Below are positions 35,164 through 43,189 of a stretch of 64,000 nucleotides of DNA, piece by piece. How positions within the stretch are numbered: the first letter of the stretch is position 1; each line of letters opens with the position of its first letter. The DNA comes from Paenibacillus sp. LHD-117 (lineage in GTDB: Bacteria; Bacillota; Bacilli; Paenibacillales; Paenibacillaceae). The notes beneath the pieces were generated by a model that worked only from the letters and a program-made list of their open reading frames with translations, searched no databases and was not told the DNA's origin. The stretch covers positions 124,001 through 188,000 of the forward strand of contig NZ_JAVFVT010000008.1 in the NCBI RefSeq assembly GCF_030929555.1, read 5' to 3'. The position numbers and the translations under genes are program-made.

Positions 35164-36543
35164 TTACAAATAGGGGAGCGTTACGGAGAAGGACGTTCCG
35201 CTGCCGGGGACGCTGGTTACGTCGATGCGGCCTTCATGCAGTTCTATGATTCGGCGTGCGATGGACAACCCAAGCCCGCTTCCGGCGACGGCGCGATTCC
35301 GAGCTTTGTCGGCCTTGTAGAACCGATCGAAAAGGTAAGGGAGGTCGGAGGCGGGAATGCCGATCCCCGTATCCGTTACCGTGACGACGATGCCTTCTCT
35401 TCCGTCGGCGATATCGAGAACGATCCGGTCGCCCGGCCTGCAGAACTTGATGCTGTTCGAGATCAGATTCATCCAAACCTGGTACATAAGTCCTTCGTCC
35501 CCGCTGACCGTAACCTCGGGGAGATCCAGCTCTATGTCCAGCGATTTCTGCGACCATTGCCATTCCGTCACGATCAAGACTTGCCGCAGCTGCTCGTCCA
35601 AACGGAATTTATCCCTTTTTGGCAGCCCCGTTTCCCTATCCAGCGCCGCCAGCGTCAGCAGACCTTTGCTTAGCGAGGAGAGGCGCTTGCTCTCTTCGTG
35701 GATGATCGATAAATATTCGCGCTCTTCTTCCGGCGACGTTTCTCCGTTCAGGATCGCTTGCGTGAACCCTTGTATGGAAGTAACCGGCGTTTGGAATTCA
35801 TGCGATACGTTGGCGACGAATTGTTGGCGCATCTCGTCGAGCCGCTCGAGCGACTGGGCCATCCTCGAGAAATGGCGGGCGAGATCCCCGATTTCATCGT
35901 TACGGCTCATGTTCAGCTCCATGCGGTAATTCCCGCCGGCGATGCGCTCGGTAGCGGCCTCCAGCGCTTTGAGCGGCTTCACGATGGTCCGGGTCAAAAT
36001 AACGATTAAAGCCAGACTAATGAGGAACGCGTATCCCAACAGCAAAGCGAGGAGCACGCGGACATCACCGATCTGTTGCTCCAAATTGGGTTTTATGAAG
36101 AAAGCGTAGGTTTCCCCGTTCGCATCGAGCGGAAGACCTGCCGTATTACGAAGGCTGTTCTCGAAGAAAGCCATGATTTTTAATAAGCGGGATTGTTCCG
36201 GCAGGCCAAAGTAAGCTTCTCCGTCGATGACGTTACGCACAATGGAAGGGTCTAAGCGGGAATCCTTGAACGGATCTCCGAAAGAAACGCCGTTCTTCTC
36301 GTCTTTTGCCAAATAAACCTGAAAGCCCATTTTGGAAATACGGGTCAAATACTCGTCCAAAACCATTCCGGGCGACGCTTCGTACACCGCTTTTACTTGC
36401 TCCGCGATTGGAAGCACCTTTGTTTCGTTATGATGCTGAAGCCGTTTCGCGTAATAATAATTCGCTCCGAGCAGGGCGGCCGCAACGCTGAACACCGTAA
36501 TGCCGATGAAGATCGCAACGATTCGCACGTACAAGGTTTTCAT
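35164..36543 (-). CDS. Sensor histidine kinase (HAMP, HisKA, HATPase)
   Basis: 459-aa membrane kinase: helix 1 (residues ~8-28), a ~140-residue extracellular sensor, helix 2 (~165-185, VLLALLLGYAFLISLALIVILT), HAMP, then HisKA with phospho-acceptor His in VANVSHEFQTPVTSIQGF and HATPase with NLISNSIKFC, DTGIGIP and GSGLGLSIARRI. The H-box reads SHEFQTP rather than the more usual SHELRTP. Its start overlaps the stop of the response regulator (ATGA). Signal unknown; the downstream MMPL transporter suggests an envelope or drug stress. Confidence 0.93.
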   Translation of the reverse strand: MKTLYVRIVAIFIGITVFSVAAALLGANYYYAKRLQHHNETKVLPIAEQVKAVYEASPGMVLDEYLTRISKMGFQVYLAKDEKNGVSFGDPFKDSRLDPSIVRNVIDGEAYFGLPEQSRLLKIMAFFENSLRNTAGLPLDANGETYAFFIKPNLEQQIGDVRVLLALLLGYAFLISLALIVILTRTIVKPLKALEAATERIAGGNYRMELNMSRNDEIGDLARHFSRMAQSLERLDEMRQQFVANVSHEFQTPVTSIQGFTQAILNGETSPEEEREYLSIIHEESKRLSSLSKGLLTLAALDRETGLPKRDKFRLDEQLRQVLIVTEWQWSQKSLDIELDLPEVTVSGDEGLMYQVWMNLISNSIKFCRPGDRIVLDIADGREGIVVTVTDTGIGIPASDLPYLFDRFYKADKARNRAVAGSGLGLSIARRIIELHEGRIDVTSVPGSGTSFSVTLPYL

Positions 36544-37220
36544 TTGCCCAGCGCCTCCAGCTTGTAGCCGATGCCGCGCACCGTCGCAATGACGAAGTCG
36601 TCGCCGGTTTCGCCGAATCGCTCCCGCAGCCTCTTGATATGGACGTCAATCGTGCGGCTGTCGCCTTCGTATGCCTCGCCCCATACCTGCCGAAGCAGTT
36701 GCTCGCGCGTGAAGATTTGGCCCGGGTGGCTCGCCAGCTGAGCAAGCAGCTCAAATTCCTTGAGCGGGAGCTGGACTTGCTGGCCGTTCACCGTTACTTC
36801 GTAACCTCTGCGGTCGATGACCGTTCCGTTCAGCGTTATCAGATCGGAGGAGACGACCCTGTATCTTCGCAGCAGCGCCTTGACCCGGAACAGAAGCTCG
36901 GCCGGTTCGAAAGGCTTCACTATATAATCGTCGGTTCCGGACAGGAAACCCCGAGCTTTGTCCTTTTGCTCGCCCTTCGCGGTCAGCAATATGACGGGGA
37001 TGTCGTAATAATTGCGGATTTCCTCGCATACCGCAAGTCCGTCCTTGACTGGCATCATCACGTCCACGATGGCTAGATGAATGCCGCCGTTCCTCAGGAT
37101 CGCGGTAGCATCTTCGCCGTTCTCGGCTTCGTGGACGGCATAACCTTCTTTTTTCAAATAAAATCGGAGCAGTTCCCGGATATGGGAATCGTCGTCCACG
37201 GTCAAAATTTGCAGTTTCAT
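36540..37220 (-). CDS. OmpR/PhoB-family response regulator
   Basis: 226-aa regulator: receiver domain with DDDSHIRELL, phospho-acceptor Asp in LAIVDVMMPVKDG, Thr in VILLTAKGE and Lys in DYIVKPFEP; then a winged-helix DNA-binding domain (LPLKEFELLAQLASHPGQIFTREQLL, DSRTIDVHIKRLRERFG, IATVRGIGYKLE). It is first in the leftward unit RR-HK-MMPL-membrane protein. Start ATG at 37220 with AAAGGCGG upstream. The gene is divergent from the LTA-synthase-like gene. Confidence 0.95.
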   Translation of the reverse strand: MKLQILTVDDDSHIRELLRFYLKKEGYAVHEAENGEDATAILRNGGIHLAIVDVMMPVKDGLAVCEEIRNYYDIPVILLTAKGEQKDKARGFLSGTDDYIVKPFEPAELLFRVKALLRRYRVVSSDLITLNGTVIDRRGYEVTVNGQQVQLPLKEFELLAQLASHPGQIFTREQLLRQVWGEAYEGDSRTIDVHIKRLRERFGETGDDFVIATVRGIGYKLEALGK

Positions 37221-37282
37221 GGGTTGCCGCCTTTCTCGAATCCATTTGTTGTCTGGAGTTCCCTATTTATTTCTTTTCCCAA

Positions 37283-37345
37283 TTGCGTTAATATGAAATT
37301 AACATTTATGATGCGTGCGACCGTCGCGAAGACGGTTTTTCTTTT
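37283..37345 (+). promoter_or_regulatory. Promoter with operator-like inverted repeat and 5' hairpin upstream of the LTA-synthase-like gene
   Basis: TTGCGT (37283) and TATGAT (37307) are 18 bp apart, a sigma-A-type promoter. Between them lies GTTAAT-ATGAA-ATTAAC (37287-37303), a perfect 6-bp inverted repeat. Immediately after the predicted start point, ACCGTC-GCGAA-GACGGT (37320-37336) forms a hairpin followed by T5CT5, a terminator-like leader element. Confidence 0.55.
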
Positions 37346-37396
37346 TGAATTTAAGAAAGTATGGGCATGGTATTAATCAAGGAGAGTGAGCAAAAC

Positions 37397-39277
37397 GTGA
37401 ATGCAATAACGAATGTCTATCGTCAGTCGCCGTTCTGGGCAACCTTTATTCTTATTATGTTGAAAATGGTCTTATTCCGTCAATTTAACTTCGGCACGAT
37501 CCAAATAGATCGCCTCTTGGCGGACGCGGCAGCCGTACTCGTCATCCTGTGCGTGATCGAGCTTATTACGACCCGCCGATGGAAGCCTCCGGTATTCGGA
37601 GTTTTGAACGGGCTGTTGTCTCTAATCTTGTTCGCTTGCACCGTCTATTTCTCGTTCTTCGGCAGCGTGCCGACTTATTCGGCGCTGCACGGTCTTGATC
37701 AAGTCGGGCAGGTGAAAGACAGCGTCGAGTCTGCGATCAGCATAAAGTTTTTCGTTTTCTTCCTGGATCTGATCGTATTGCTCGTCGTTTCGCTTGTTAC
37801 GATTAGAAGCAGCAACCGCAAGAATGGAAACAATGCCGCAGGGAAACCGCTATATGTAGGCATCGCGCTCATCGTCGCAATCGGCGCGTCGTTCCTTTAT
37901 ATCCGCCAGGATATGGACATTTCCAACGAGCTTGTGCAGGCGGAGCGGCTTGGCGTCCTGAACTATCAGGTGGCAACCGCCATTAACGAACGCAAAGAAA
38001 ACGAAGCGATCAAAAACGGCGATCCGGATAAAACCGCCGAAGAGCTCGCCGCGCTCGTGAACGGCCAATATAACGAAGAAGCGACCGAAGCGGGAACGCC
38101 GAAGCTCTTCGGTGCGGCCAAAGGGAAAAACGTAATTGTTATCCAGTTGGAGTCGTTCCAAGACATCATGGTTGGACTCAAGGTTGACGGACAAGAAGTG
38201 ACGCCCGTGCTGAACGACCTGATCGCGAACCAAAACAGCTTTTACTTCACGAATGTCTTCCAGCAGATCGGACAAGGCAATACGTCCGATGCGGAATGGA
38301 ATGTAAATACGGGAATTTACCCGACCGGCACCGAAGCGATGTCCAAAGGCTATGGAGACCGCGCGGTTCCGGCGCTTCCAAGACTGCTTTCGGAAGAGGG
38401 CTACGTAACCAACACGTTCCACGTCAACGATGTGACATTCTGGGATCGCAACAAGATGTATCCGGCGCTCGGCTTTGACAAATACTATGACCGTCCTTAC
38501 TTCAACGACGATAAATTCAACGCGCTTGGCGCATCCGACGAAGAGATGTACCGCGTCGGCTTTCAAGAACTTTTGAAACACCACAAAGAGGGCAAACCGT
38601 TCTACGCGCAGTTCGTCACGACATCCAGCCATCACCCGTTCTGGGTACCGGAGAAGTTCAAGCATATTGAAATTCCGGCATCGCTCGAGAAGAAGCAGCT
38701 GGGTTATTACATCGAAGCGACGAACTACACCGACTACGCGCTTGGCCTCCTGATCGAAGATTTGAAGAAAAACGATATGTGGGACGACACGATGCTCGTC
38801 GTCTACGGCGACCATTTCGGCCTGCAGACGAAAGAGAATCCGATTGAATTCGTCGAAGAGGAGCTCGGCATCAAATACGACGACCGGATCGGACGCTTCA
38901 ATGTGCCTTTCCTGGTTCACGTGCCTGGCGTCAAAGGCGAATCGTCGAAGCAAGTCGGGGGCCAGGTCGACGTAATGCCGACCGTCGCCAACCTGCTCGG
39001 GCTCGATCTGAAGGGAAAAGGCGTTTCCGTATTCGGCAAGGACTTAATGAACACGACGAAGAACGTCATCGGCATGCGTTATTACCTCCCGACAGGTTCG
39101 TTCTTCAACGACGATATCATGTTCATTCCGGGTAAAGGCTTCGACGACGGCACCGCATACGATATCGAAACGATGGAGCCGGTCGCCGACTTCAGCAAGT
39201 ATCGGGCGGACTATGACTACATCTTGAACTTGATGAAGCTGTCAGACGAATACGTGAAGCTGCTTCCGAAGCGATAG
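37397..39277 (+). CDS. LTA synthase-like membrane sulfatase
   Basis: About 626-aa protein of the LtaS family, which transfers glycerol-phosphate from phosphatidylglycerol to build lipoteichoic acid on the outer membrane face. Five N-terminal hydrophobic segments are followed by an extracellular sulfatase-fold domain: ESFQDIMVGL (metal Glu), NTSDAEWN with catalytic Thr296, TFHVNDVTFWDRNKMYPALGFDKYY, SSHHPFW and VVYGDHFGL. The usual GxTSDAEF appears as GNTSDAEW. GTG at 37397 behind AAGGAGAGTGAG is preferred; ATG at 37361 is in frame but has no RBS. Primase, synthase or alternative polymer roles in the family cannot be told apart from sequence alone. Confidence 0.9.
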   Translation: MNAITNVYRQSPFWATFILIMLKMVLFRQFNFGTIQIDRLLADAAAVLVILCVIELITTRRWKPPVFGVLNGLLSLILFACTVYFSFFGSVPTYSALHGLDQVGQVKDSVESAISIKFFVFFLDLIVLLVVSLVTIRSSNRKNGNNAAGKPLYVGIALIVAIGASFLYIRQDMDISNELVQAERLGVLNYQVATAINERKENEAIKNGDPDKTAEELAALVNGQYNEEATEAGTPKLFGAAKGKNVIVIQLESFQDIMVGLKVDGQEVTPVLNDLIANQNSFYFTNVFQQIGQGNTSDAEWNVNTGIYPTGTEAMSKGYGDRAVPALPRLLSEEGYVTNTFHVNDVTFWDRNKMYPALGFDKYYDRPYFNDDKFNALGASDEEMYRVGFQELLKHHKEGKPFYAQFVTTSSHHPFWVPEKFKHIEIPASLEKKQLGYYIEATNYTDYALGLLIEDLKKNDMWDDTMLVVYGDHFGLQTKENPIEFVEEELGIKYDDRIGRFNVPFLVHVPGVKGESSKQVGGQVDVMPTVANLLGLDLKGKGVSVFGKDLMNTTKNVIGMRYYLPTGSFFNDDIMFIPGKGFDDGTAYDIETMEPVADFSKYRADYDYILNLMKLSDEYVKLLPKR

Positions 39278-39318
39278 TGACACGGAATCGTTAGCCAACA
39301 ATATGAAATCTTGTTGTC

Positions 39319-39351
39319 AAGCGCTTGTCCCTTGCGGATAGGCGCTTTTTT
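39319..39351 (+). terminator. Terminator after the LTA-synthase-like gene
   Basis: AAGCGC and GCGCTT pair outside an inner GTCC/GGAT pairing, followed by six T. Confidence 0.65.
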
Positions 39352-39451
39352 GTATACTTATTCTGCGAATCTAAACGCGGGAGCCTCTCAATCAATTTGT
39401 TCCATTGCGCAATGATGCTATTTCTGTTACAGTACATGGAATGTAAATGAA

Positions 39452-39469
39452 TTAACGAACGTTCGTTAA
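39452..39469 (+). promoter_or_regulatory. TetR-family operator (18-bp perfect palindrome)
   Basis: TTAACGAACGTTCGTTAA is a perfect palindrome of the AACGAACGTTCGTT type bound by many TetR/AcrR repressors. It touches the RBS AAGGAGGG and ends 11 bp before the regulator's ATG, so bound repressor would block its own transcript. Confidence 0.85.
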
Positions 39470-39480
39470 GGAGGGTTACG

Positions 39481-40062
39481 ATGAGTACGGCGATCAAGGA
39501 TGCAGCGCTGAGAATGTTCACGGCTTATGGTTACGAAGGCACATCTCTGGCGCAAATCACCGACGAAATCGGTCTGAAGAAACAGTCGATCTACGCCCAT
39601 TTCAAAGGGAAGGACGACTTATACCTTCAAGTGGTGCGTGAGGCGTTCCGGACGGAGCTCTTGCGGATGGAAGAGACGATTGCCTCGACCGAGTCCGTCT
39701 CGCTTCACGATAGCTTGTATCGGATTCTACGCTCGTACGTCGACAGCTACCAAGACGGAAGCAGCCTGAAGTTCTATTTGCGCACCGCCTTCTTCCCGCC
39801 GCCGCATTTGTTCGACGAAATCGACGGATATGCTTGCGAGCATATCGATAAGGTGTCGGAAATGACGAGGGGCCGGTTCCGTCAGGCGGCGGATCAGGCA
39901 GAACTGGACGAGGGCATGATCGATGTGGCGAACGAAGCGTTCGCCGCGCTGCTCGACGCAATCTGCGTGGAACTTGTGTACGGGAACGTCGAGCGGACGG
40001 AGAAGCGGCTCAAGGCGGCATGGACGGTGTATTGGAACGGCATCATGTCGCGTATCGGCTAA
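39481..40062 (+). CDS. TetR-family transcriptional regulator
   Basis: 193-aa repressor. N-terminal HTH: IKDAALRMFTAYGYEGTSLAQITDEIGLKKQSIYAHFKGKDDLY (in parts, typical of TetR), followed by a helical ligand-binding domain. The palindrome overlapping its RBS indicates autoregulation. It is followed 47 bp later by a MATE-type exporter in the same direction with no terminator between them, so it probably represses that pump, releasing on binding of a toxic substrate. Start ATG at 39481 with AAGGAGGG 6 nt upstream. Confidence 0.93.
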   Translation: MSTAIKDAALRMFTAYGYEGTSLAQITDEIGLKKQSIYAHFKGKDDLYLQVVREAFRTELLRMEETIASTESVSLHDSLYRILRSYVDSYQDGSSLKFYLRTAFFPPPHLFDEIDGYACEHIDKVSEMTRGRFRQAADQAELDEGMIDVANEAFAALLDAICVELVYGNVERTEKRLKAAWTVYWNGIMSRIG

Positions 40063-40109
40063 TTCGCGGCCGAATCTACTTGCAAATTCAGTCATACGGA
40101 GGTACTACC

Positions 40110-41483
40110 ATGTTTCACGCGAATAACTGGAGAGAGCGAACTTCCTTGTTCCTCAAAATATTATGGCCGATCATGGTCGCCCAGGTCGGTTTGTACTTGA
40201 TGACATTGACCGATACGATCCTGGCGGGACAGGTCGGCACCGACGATCTCGCGGGCGTAGCGATCGGTTCCAGCTTGTGGGTGCCGATCATTACGGGGAT
40301 TAACGGCATTCTGATGGCGATCTCTCCTATTGTGGCGCAGCTCGTCGGCAAAGGCAAAAGAGACGAAATCGCCAAATCGGTTACGCAGTCGCTGTACTTG
40401 TCGGTCGTGCTGGCTCTAGTCGTCGCCGGGACGGTTGCGGTCGCATTGGGGCCGATCTTGTCCGGCATGAACGTCTCGGACAATGTGGAGCATATCGCTT
40501 ATCATTACGTCATAGGTCTTCTAATCGGCATTGTACCGTTGTTTGCATCGAATGCGCTGCGTTATTTCTTCGATGCCCAGGGCTATACGCGCATTTCCAT
40601 GATCATTATTTTGATTGCGATACCGTTCAACGCCCTGTTTAATTACATCCTTATTTTCGGTAAATTCGGTCTGCCTGCTCTCGGCGGCATCGGTTCGGGA
40701 TACGCGACGGCGATTACGTATTGGATCGTGTTTGCGATGAGCGTGTGGATGACCTTCAAGGTACAGGCGATCCGCGGCTTCCGGCTGTTCGTGCAGTGGG
40801 CCAAACCTTCTTTGAAAGCATGGAAAGAATTGATGGCGATCGGCGTGCCGATCGGAATGGCGATTTTTTTCGAGGTTAGCATTTTTTCGGTCGTCACCTT
40901 AATGATGGGCATGCAGTATTCAACCGAGACGATTGCCGCCCACCAGAGCGCGATCAGCTTTACGTCGCTCGTCTTTATGATTCCGCTTAGCATCTCGATG
41001 GCGCTGACCATCGTGGTCGGCTACTCCGTGGGAGGAAGGCGGTTCCACGCGGCTCGGCGGTATACGTTCATGGGCGTTTGGGGTTCCGTCGGCTTTCTGG
41101 CGATATGTTCGGTCTTCATGTACGTGTTCAGGGAACCCATCGCCTATATGTATACGAATGAACCGGAGGTCGCGAATCTGGCAATCCAGTTTCTTCTGGT
41201 ATCGATCTTCTACCAGTTGTCGGATGCGATCCAGTCTTCGTTGCAAGGGGTGCTGCGAGGGTATAAGGACGTGCAGGTCCCGTTCATCATTACGTTCGTA
41301 TCGTATTGGATCATCGGCATTCCGTCGGGGTACGTTTTGTCTACTTATACAGAGCTAGGACCGTTCGGCTACTGGATCGGAATCATTATCGGATTGACCG
41401 GATCGGCAATCGGGTTCTGGATTCGCCTGTCGACTATTCTAAGAAGCTCGACAGTCGCCAAAACAGCAGCGGTTAGCTCATGA
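40110..41483 (+). CDS. MATE family efflux transporter
   Basis: 457-aa multidrug/toxin exporter of the NorM-like MATE family, with twelve hydrophobic segments in two halves. Typical segments: LKILWPIMVAQVGLYLMTLTDTILAGQVGTDDLAGVAIG in the first half, and ALTIVVGYSVGGRRFHAARRY and LQGVLRGYKDVQVPFIITF in the second. ATG at 40110 behind GGAGG; the longer frame from 40020 runs through the end of the TetR gene. Likely cotranscribed with and repressed by that TetR protein. Driving ion and drug substrates cannot be told. Confidence 0.93.
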   Translation: MFHANNWRERTSLFLKILWPIMVAQVGLYLMTLTDTILAGQVGTDDLAGVAIGSSLWVPIITGINGILMAISPIVAQLVGKGKRDEIAKSVTQSLYLSVVLALVVAGTVAVALGPILSGMNVSDNVEHIAYHYVIGLLIGIVPLFASNALRYFFDAQGYTRISMIIILIAIPFNALFNYILIFGKFGLPALGGIGSGYATAITYWIVFAMSVWMTFKVQAIRGFRLFVQWAKPSLKAWKELMAIGVPIGMAIFFEVSIFSVVTLMMGMQYSTETIAAHQSAISFTSLVFMIPLSISMALTIVVGYSVGGRRFHAARRYTFMGVWGSVGFLAICSVFMYVFREPIAYMYTNEPEVANLAIQFLLVSIFYQLSDAIQSSLQGVLRGYKDVQVPFIITFVSYWIIGIPSGYVLSTYTELGPFGYWIGIIIGLTGSAIGFWIRLSTILRSSTVAKTAAVSS

Positions 41484-41558
41484 AGAAGGAAATTGATCCG
41501 TCCCGCGCGAATGTTGAATGTGGTATGAAGCTCGGATGTACGACTGGGGAGAGCAGAG

Positions 41559-42995
41559 ATGCCGGCAATGACGGTAGAAGAGGCGGATGCGCGAATGGAC
41601 GTAACAGTGGACGTACAGGAAATCATAGATGAACATCGTCGTTACTTCGACGGCGGGGCAACGAGGGAAGCGGAATTCCGACTGCTTCAGCTTCGAAGGC
41701 TGAGGGACGGGATCATCAAACACGAGGCGGCTTTGTTCGATGCGTTGTACCGCGATTTGCGCAAAAGCGAGACCGAGTCGTACGCGACGGAAATCGGGCT
41801 CGTACTGGGCAGCATCACCTATATGCTGAAGCATCTACGCAAATGGATGAAGCCCCGTAAGGCGAAGACGCCTATGCCGCTTCTCGGAAGCAAAAGTTAT
41901 ACGGTTCCCGAGCCTTACGGGACGGTCTTGATCGTGGGTCCGTTTAATTATCCCGTCCAGCTGGTGTTGGAGCCACTGATCGGCGCCATCGCAGCTGGCA
42001 ATTGCGCGGTCGTCAAACCTTCGGAGAGCACGCCGCATGTGTCGGCCGCCATCCGGGAGCTTATCCGCGATACGTTCGACCCGGCTTATGTAAGAGTAAT
42101 CGAAGGGGACAAGGACGTGACGTCGGCGCTGATCCATGCGCCGTTCGATTATATATTTTTCACTGGGAGCACGAACGTGGGACGGATCGTCATGGAAGCC
42201 GCCGCGAGAAATCTGGTTCCCGTTACGCTCGAGCTCGGGGGCAAGAGTCCAGCGATCATCGACCATACGGCCAATCTGGAGCTGGCGGCGAAGCGGATCG
42301 TATGGGGCAAGCTGCTGAACGCGGGCCAGACCTGCATCGCGCCGGACTACCTGCTCGTTCACGATTCGGTGAAGGAGCGGTTGGTGCCGCTCTTGAAGGA
42401 GACCGTTCGACAGTTCTACGGCGAAGATCCCGCAGCGAGCGAAGATTATGGAAGAATCGTGAACGATCGGCAATTCGATCGGCTAACGGCGATTATGGAG
42501 GAGGACCGCGATCGCATCCTGTGGGGAGGCGGGCGCGACCGGAACGACTTGTATATCGCCCCGACGCTGATCGACGCGGGCAAATCATTGCATGACGGGG
42601 AAGGCAGTGCGGCAATGAGGGATGAGTTGTTCGGTCCGCTCCTTCCGGTGCTGACATTCAATGATTTGGAAGAAGCCATTCGCTTGGTTCGCGGCCGCAG
42701 CAAGCCGCTGGCGCTGTACTTGTTCACCGAGGATGCGGCGACGGAGCGTGAAGTCATGGGAAGGTTGTCGTTCGGTGGCGGCTGCGTGAACGACACGTTA
42801 TCGCATATTATCAACCACCATCTGCCGTTCGGCGGCGTAGGGGCATCCGGCATCGGCGGCTACCACGGCGAACACAGCTTCGAGCTGTTCTCCCACCGGA
42901 AGAGCATCCTGAAGCGAACGACGCGCTTCGAGCCAGGTTTCTTGTTCCCCCCTTACAAGGGCAAGCTGAAGTGGGCGCGAAAAATATTAAAGTAA
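41559..42995 (+). CDS. Aldehyde dehydrogenase (ALDH3-like, YwdH type)
   Basis: 478-aa NAD(P)-dependent aldehyde dehydrogenase. Catalytic Glu225 in TLELGGKSP and nucleophile Cys259 in NAGQTCIAPDY are present, with the cofactor segment VLIVGPFNYPVQLVLEPLIGAIAAGN and FTGSTNVGR. Length and the C-terminal motif FELFSHRKSILKR ... PPYKGKLKWARKILK place it with ALDH3-type enzymes acting on fatty or aromatic aldehydes, like YwdH of Bacillus. ATG at 41559 with GGGAGAGCAGAG upstream; it has an N-terminal extension of about 20 residues that may be dispensable. Ends at a strong terminator. Confidence 0.93.
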   Translation: MPAMTVEEADARMDVTVDVQEIIDEHRRYFDGGATREAEFRLLQLRRLRDGIIKHEAALFDALYRDLRKSETESYATEIGLVLGSITYMLKHLRKWMKPRKAKTPMPLLGSKSYTVPEPYGTVLIVGPFNYPVQLVLEPLIGAIAAGNCAVVKPSESTPHVSAAIRELIRDTFDPAYVRVIEGDKDVTSALIHAPFDYIFFTGSTNVGRIVMEAAARNLVPVTLELGGKSPAIIDHTANLELAAKRIVWGKLLNAGQTCIAPDYLLVHDSVKERLVPLLKETVRQFYGEDPAASEDYGRIVNDRQFDRLTAIMEEDRDRILWGGGRDRNDLYIAPTLIDAGKSLHDGEGSAAMRDELFGPLLPVLTFNDLEEAIRLVRGRSKPLALYLFTEDAATEREVMGRLSFGGGCVNDTLSHIINHHLPFGGVGASGIGGYHGEHSFELFSHRKSILKRTTRFEPGFLFPPYKGKLKWARKILK

Positions 42996-43005
42996 CTTTT
43001 ATTGA

Positions 43006-43040
43006 GGCGATACGGAACCAGTTCCGTATCGTCTTTTTTT
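43006..43040 (+). terminator. Terminator after the aldehyde dehydrogenase
   Basis: GCGATACGGAAC and GTTCCGTATCGT pair almost perfectly around a 2-4 nt loop, followed by seven T. Confidence 0.93.
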
Positions 43041-43106
43041 GTGACGGCGTACCTGCAGCGCAGCTTACCTTCATGATCATAGCTTCAGCAGGCTTCAAAA
43101 ACTGCT

Positions 43107-43155
43107 GAAATGTTGCAACGCTATCCTATAACCTTCTCTTGTTACCGCTTACAAT
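43107..43155 (+). promoter_or_regulatory. Candidate activator-dependent promoter of the galactanase gene
   Basis: TACAAT at 43150-43155 lacks a good -35 at 17 bp. GAAATGTT at 43107 lies 43 bp upstream of it; the same 8-mer, preceded by TGC plus one base, lies 44 bp upstream of the TATAAT of the solute-binding-protein gene. May be the binding site of the locus's YesN-type regulator. Confidence 0.4.
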
Positions 43156-43189
43156 GAAATGGAGATCGTTGGTACAAGGGGGAATAGGG

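Noticed and set aside
37850..38953. 367-codon minus-strand ORF opposite the LTA-synthase-like gene
   Set aside because: Fully overlaps a well-supported gene; composition is that of an antisense shadow.
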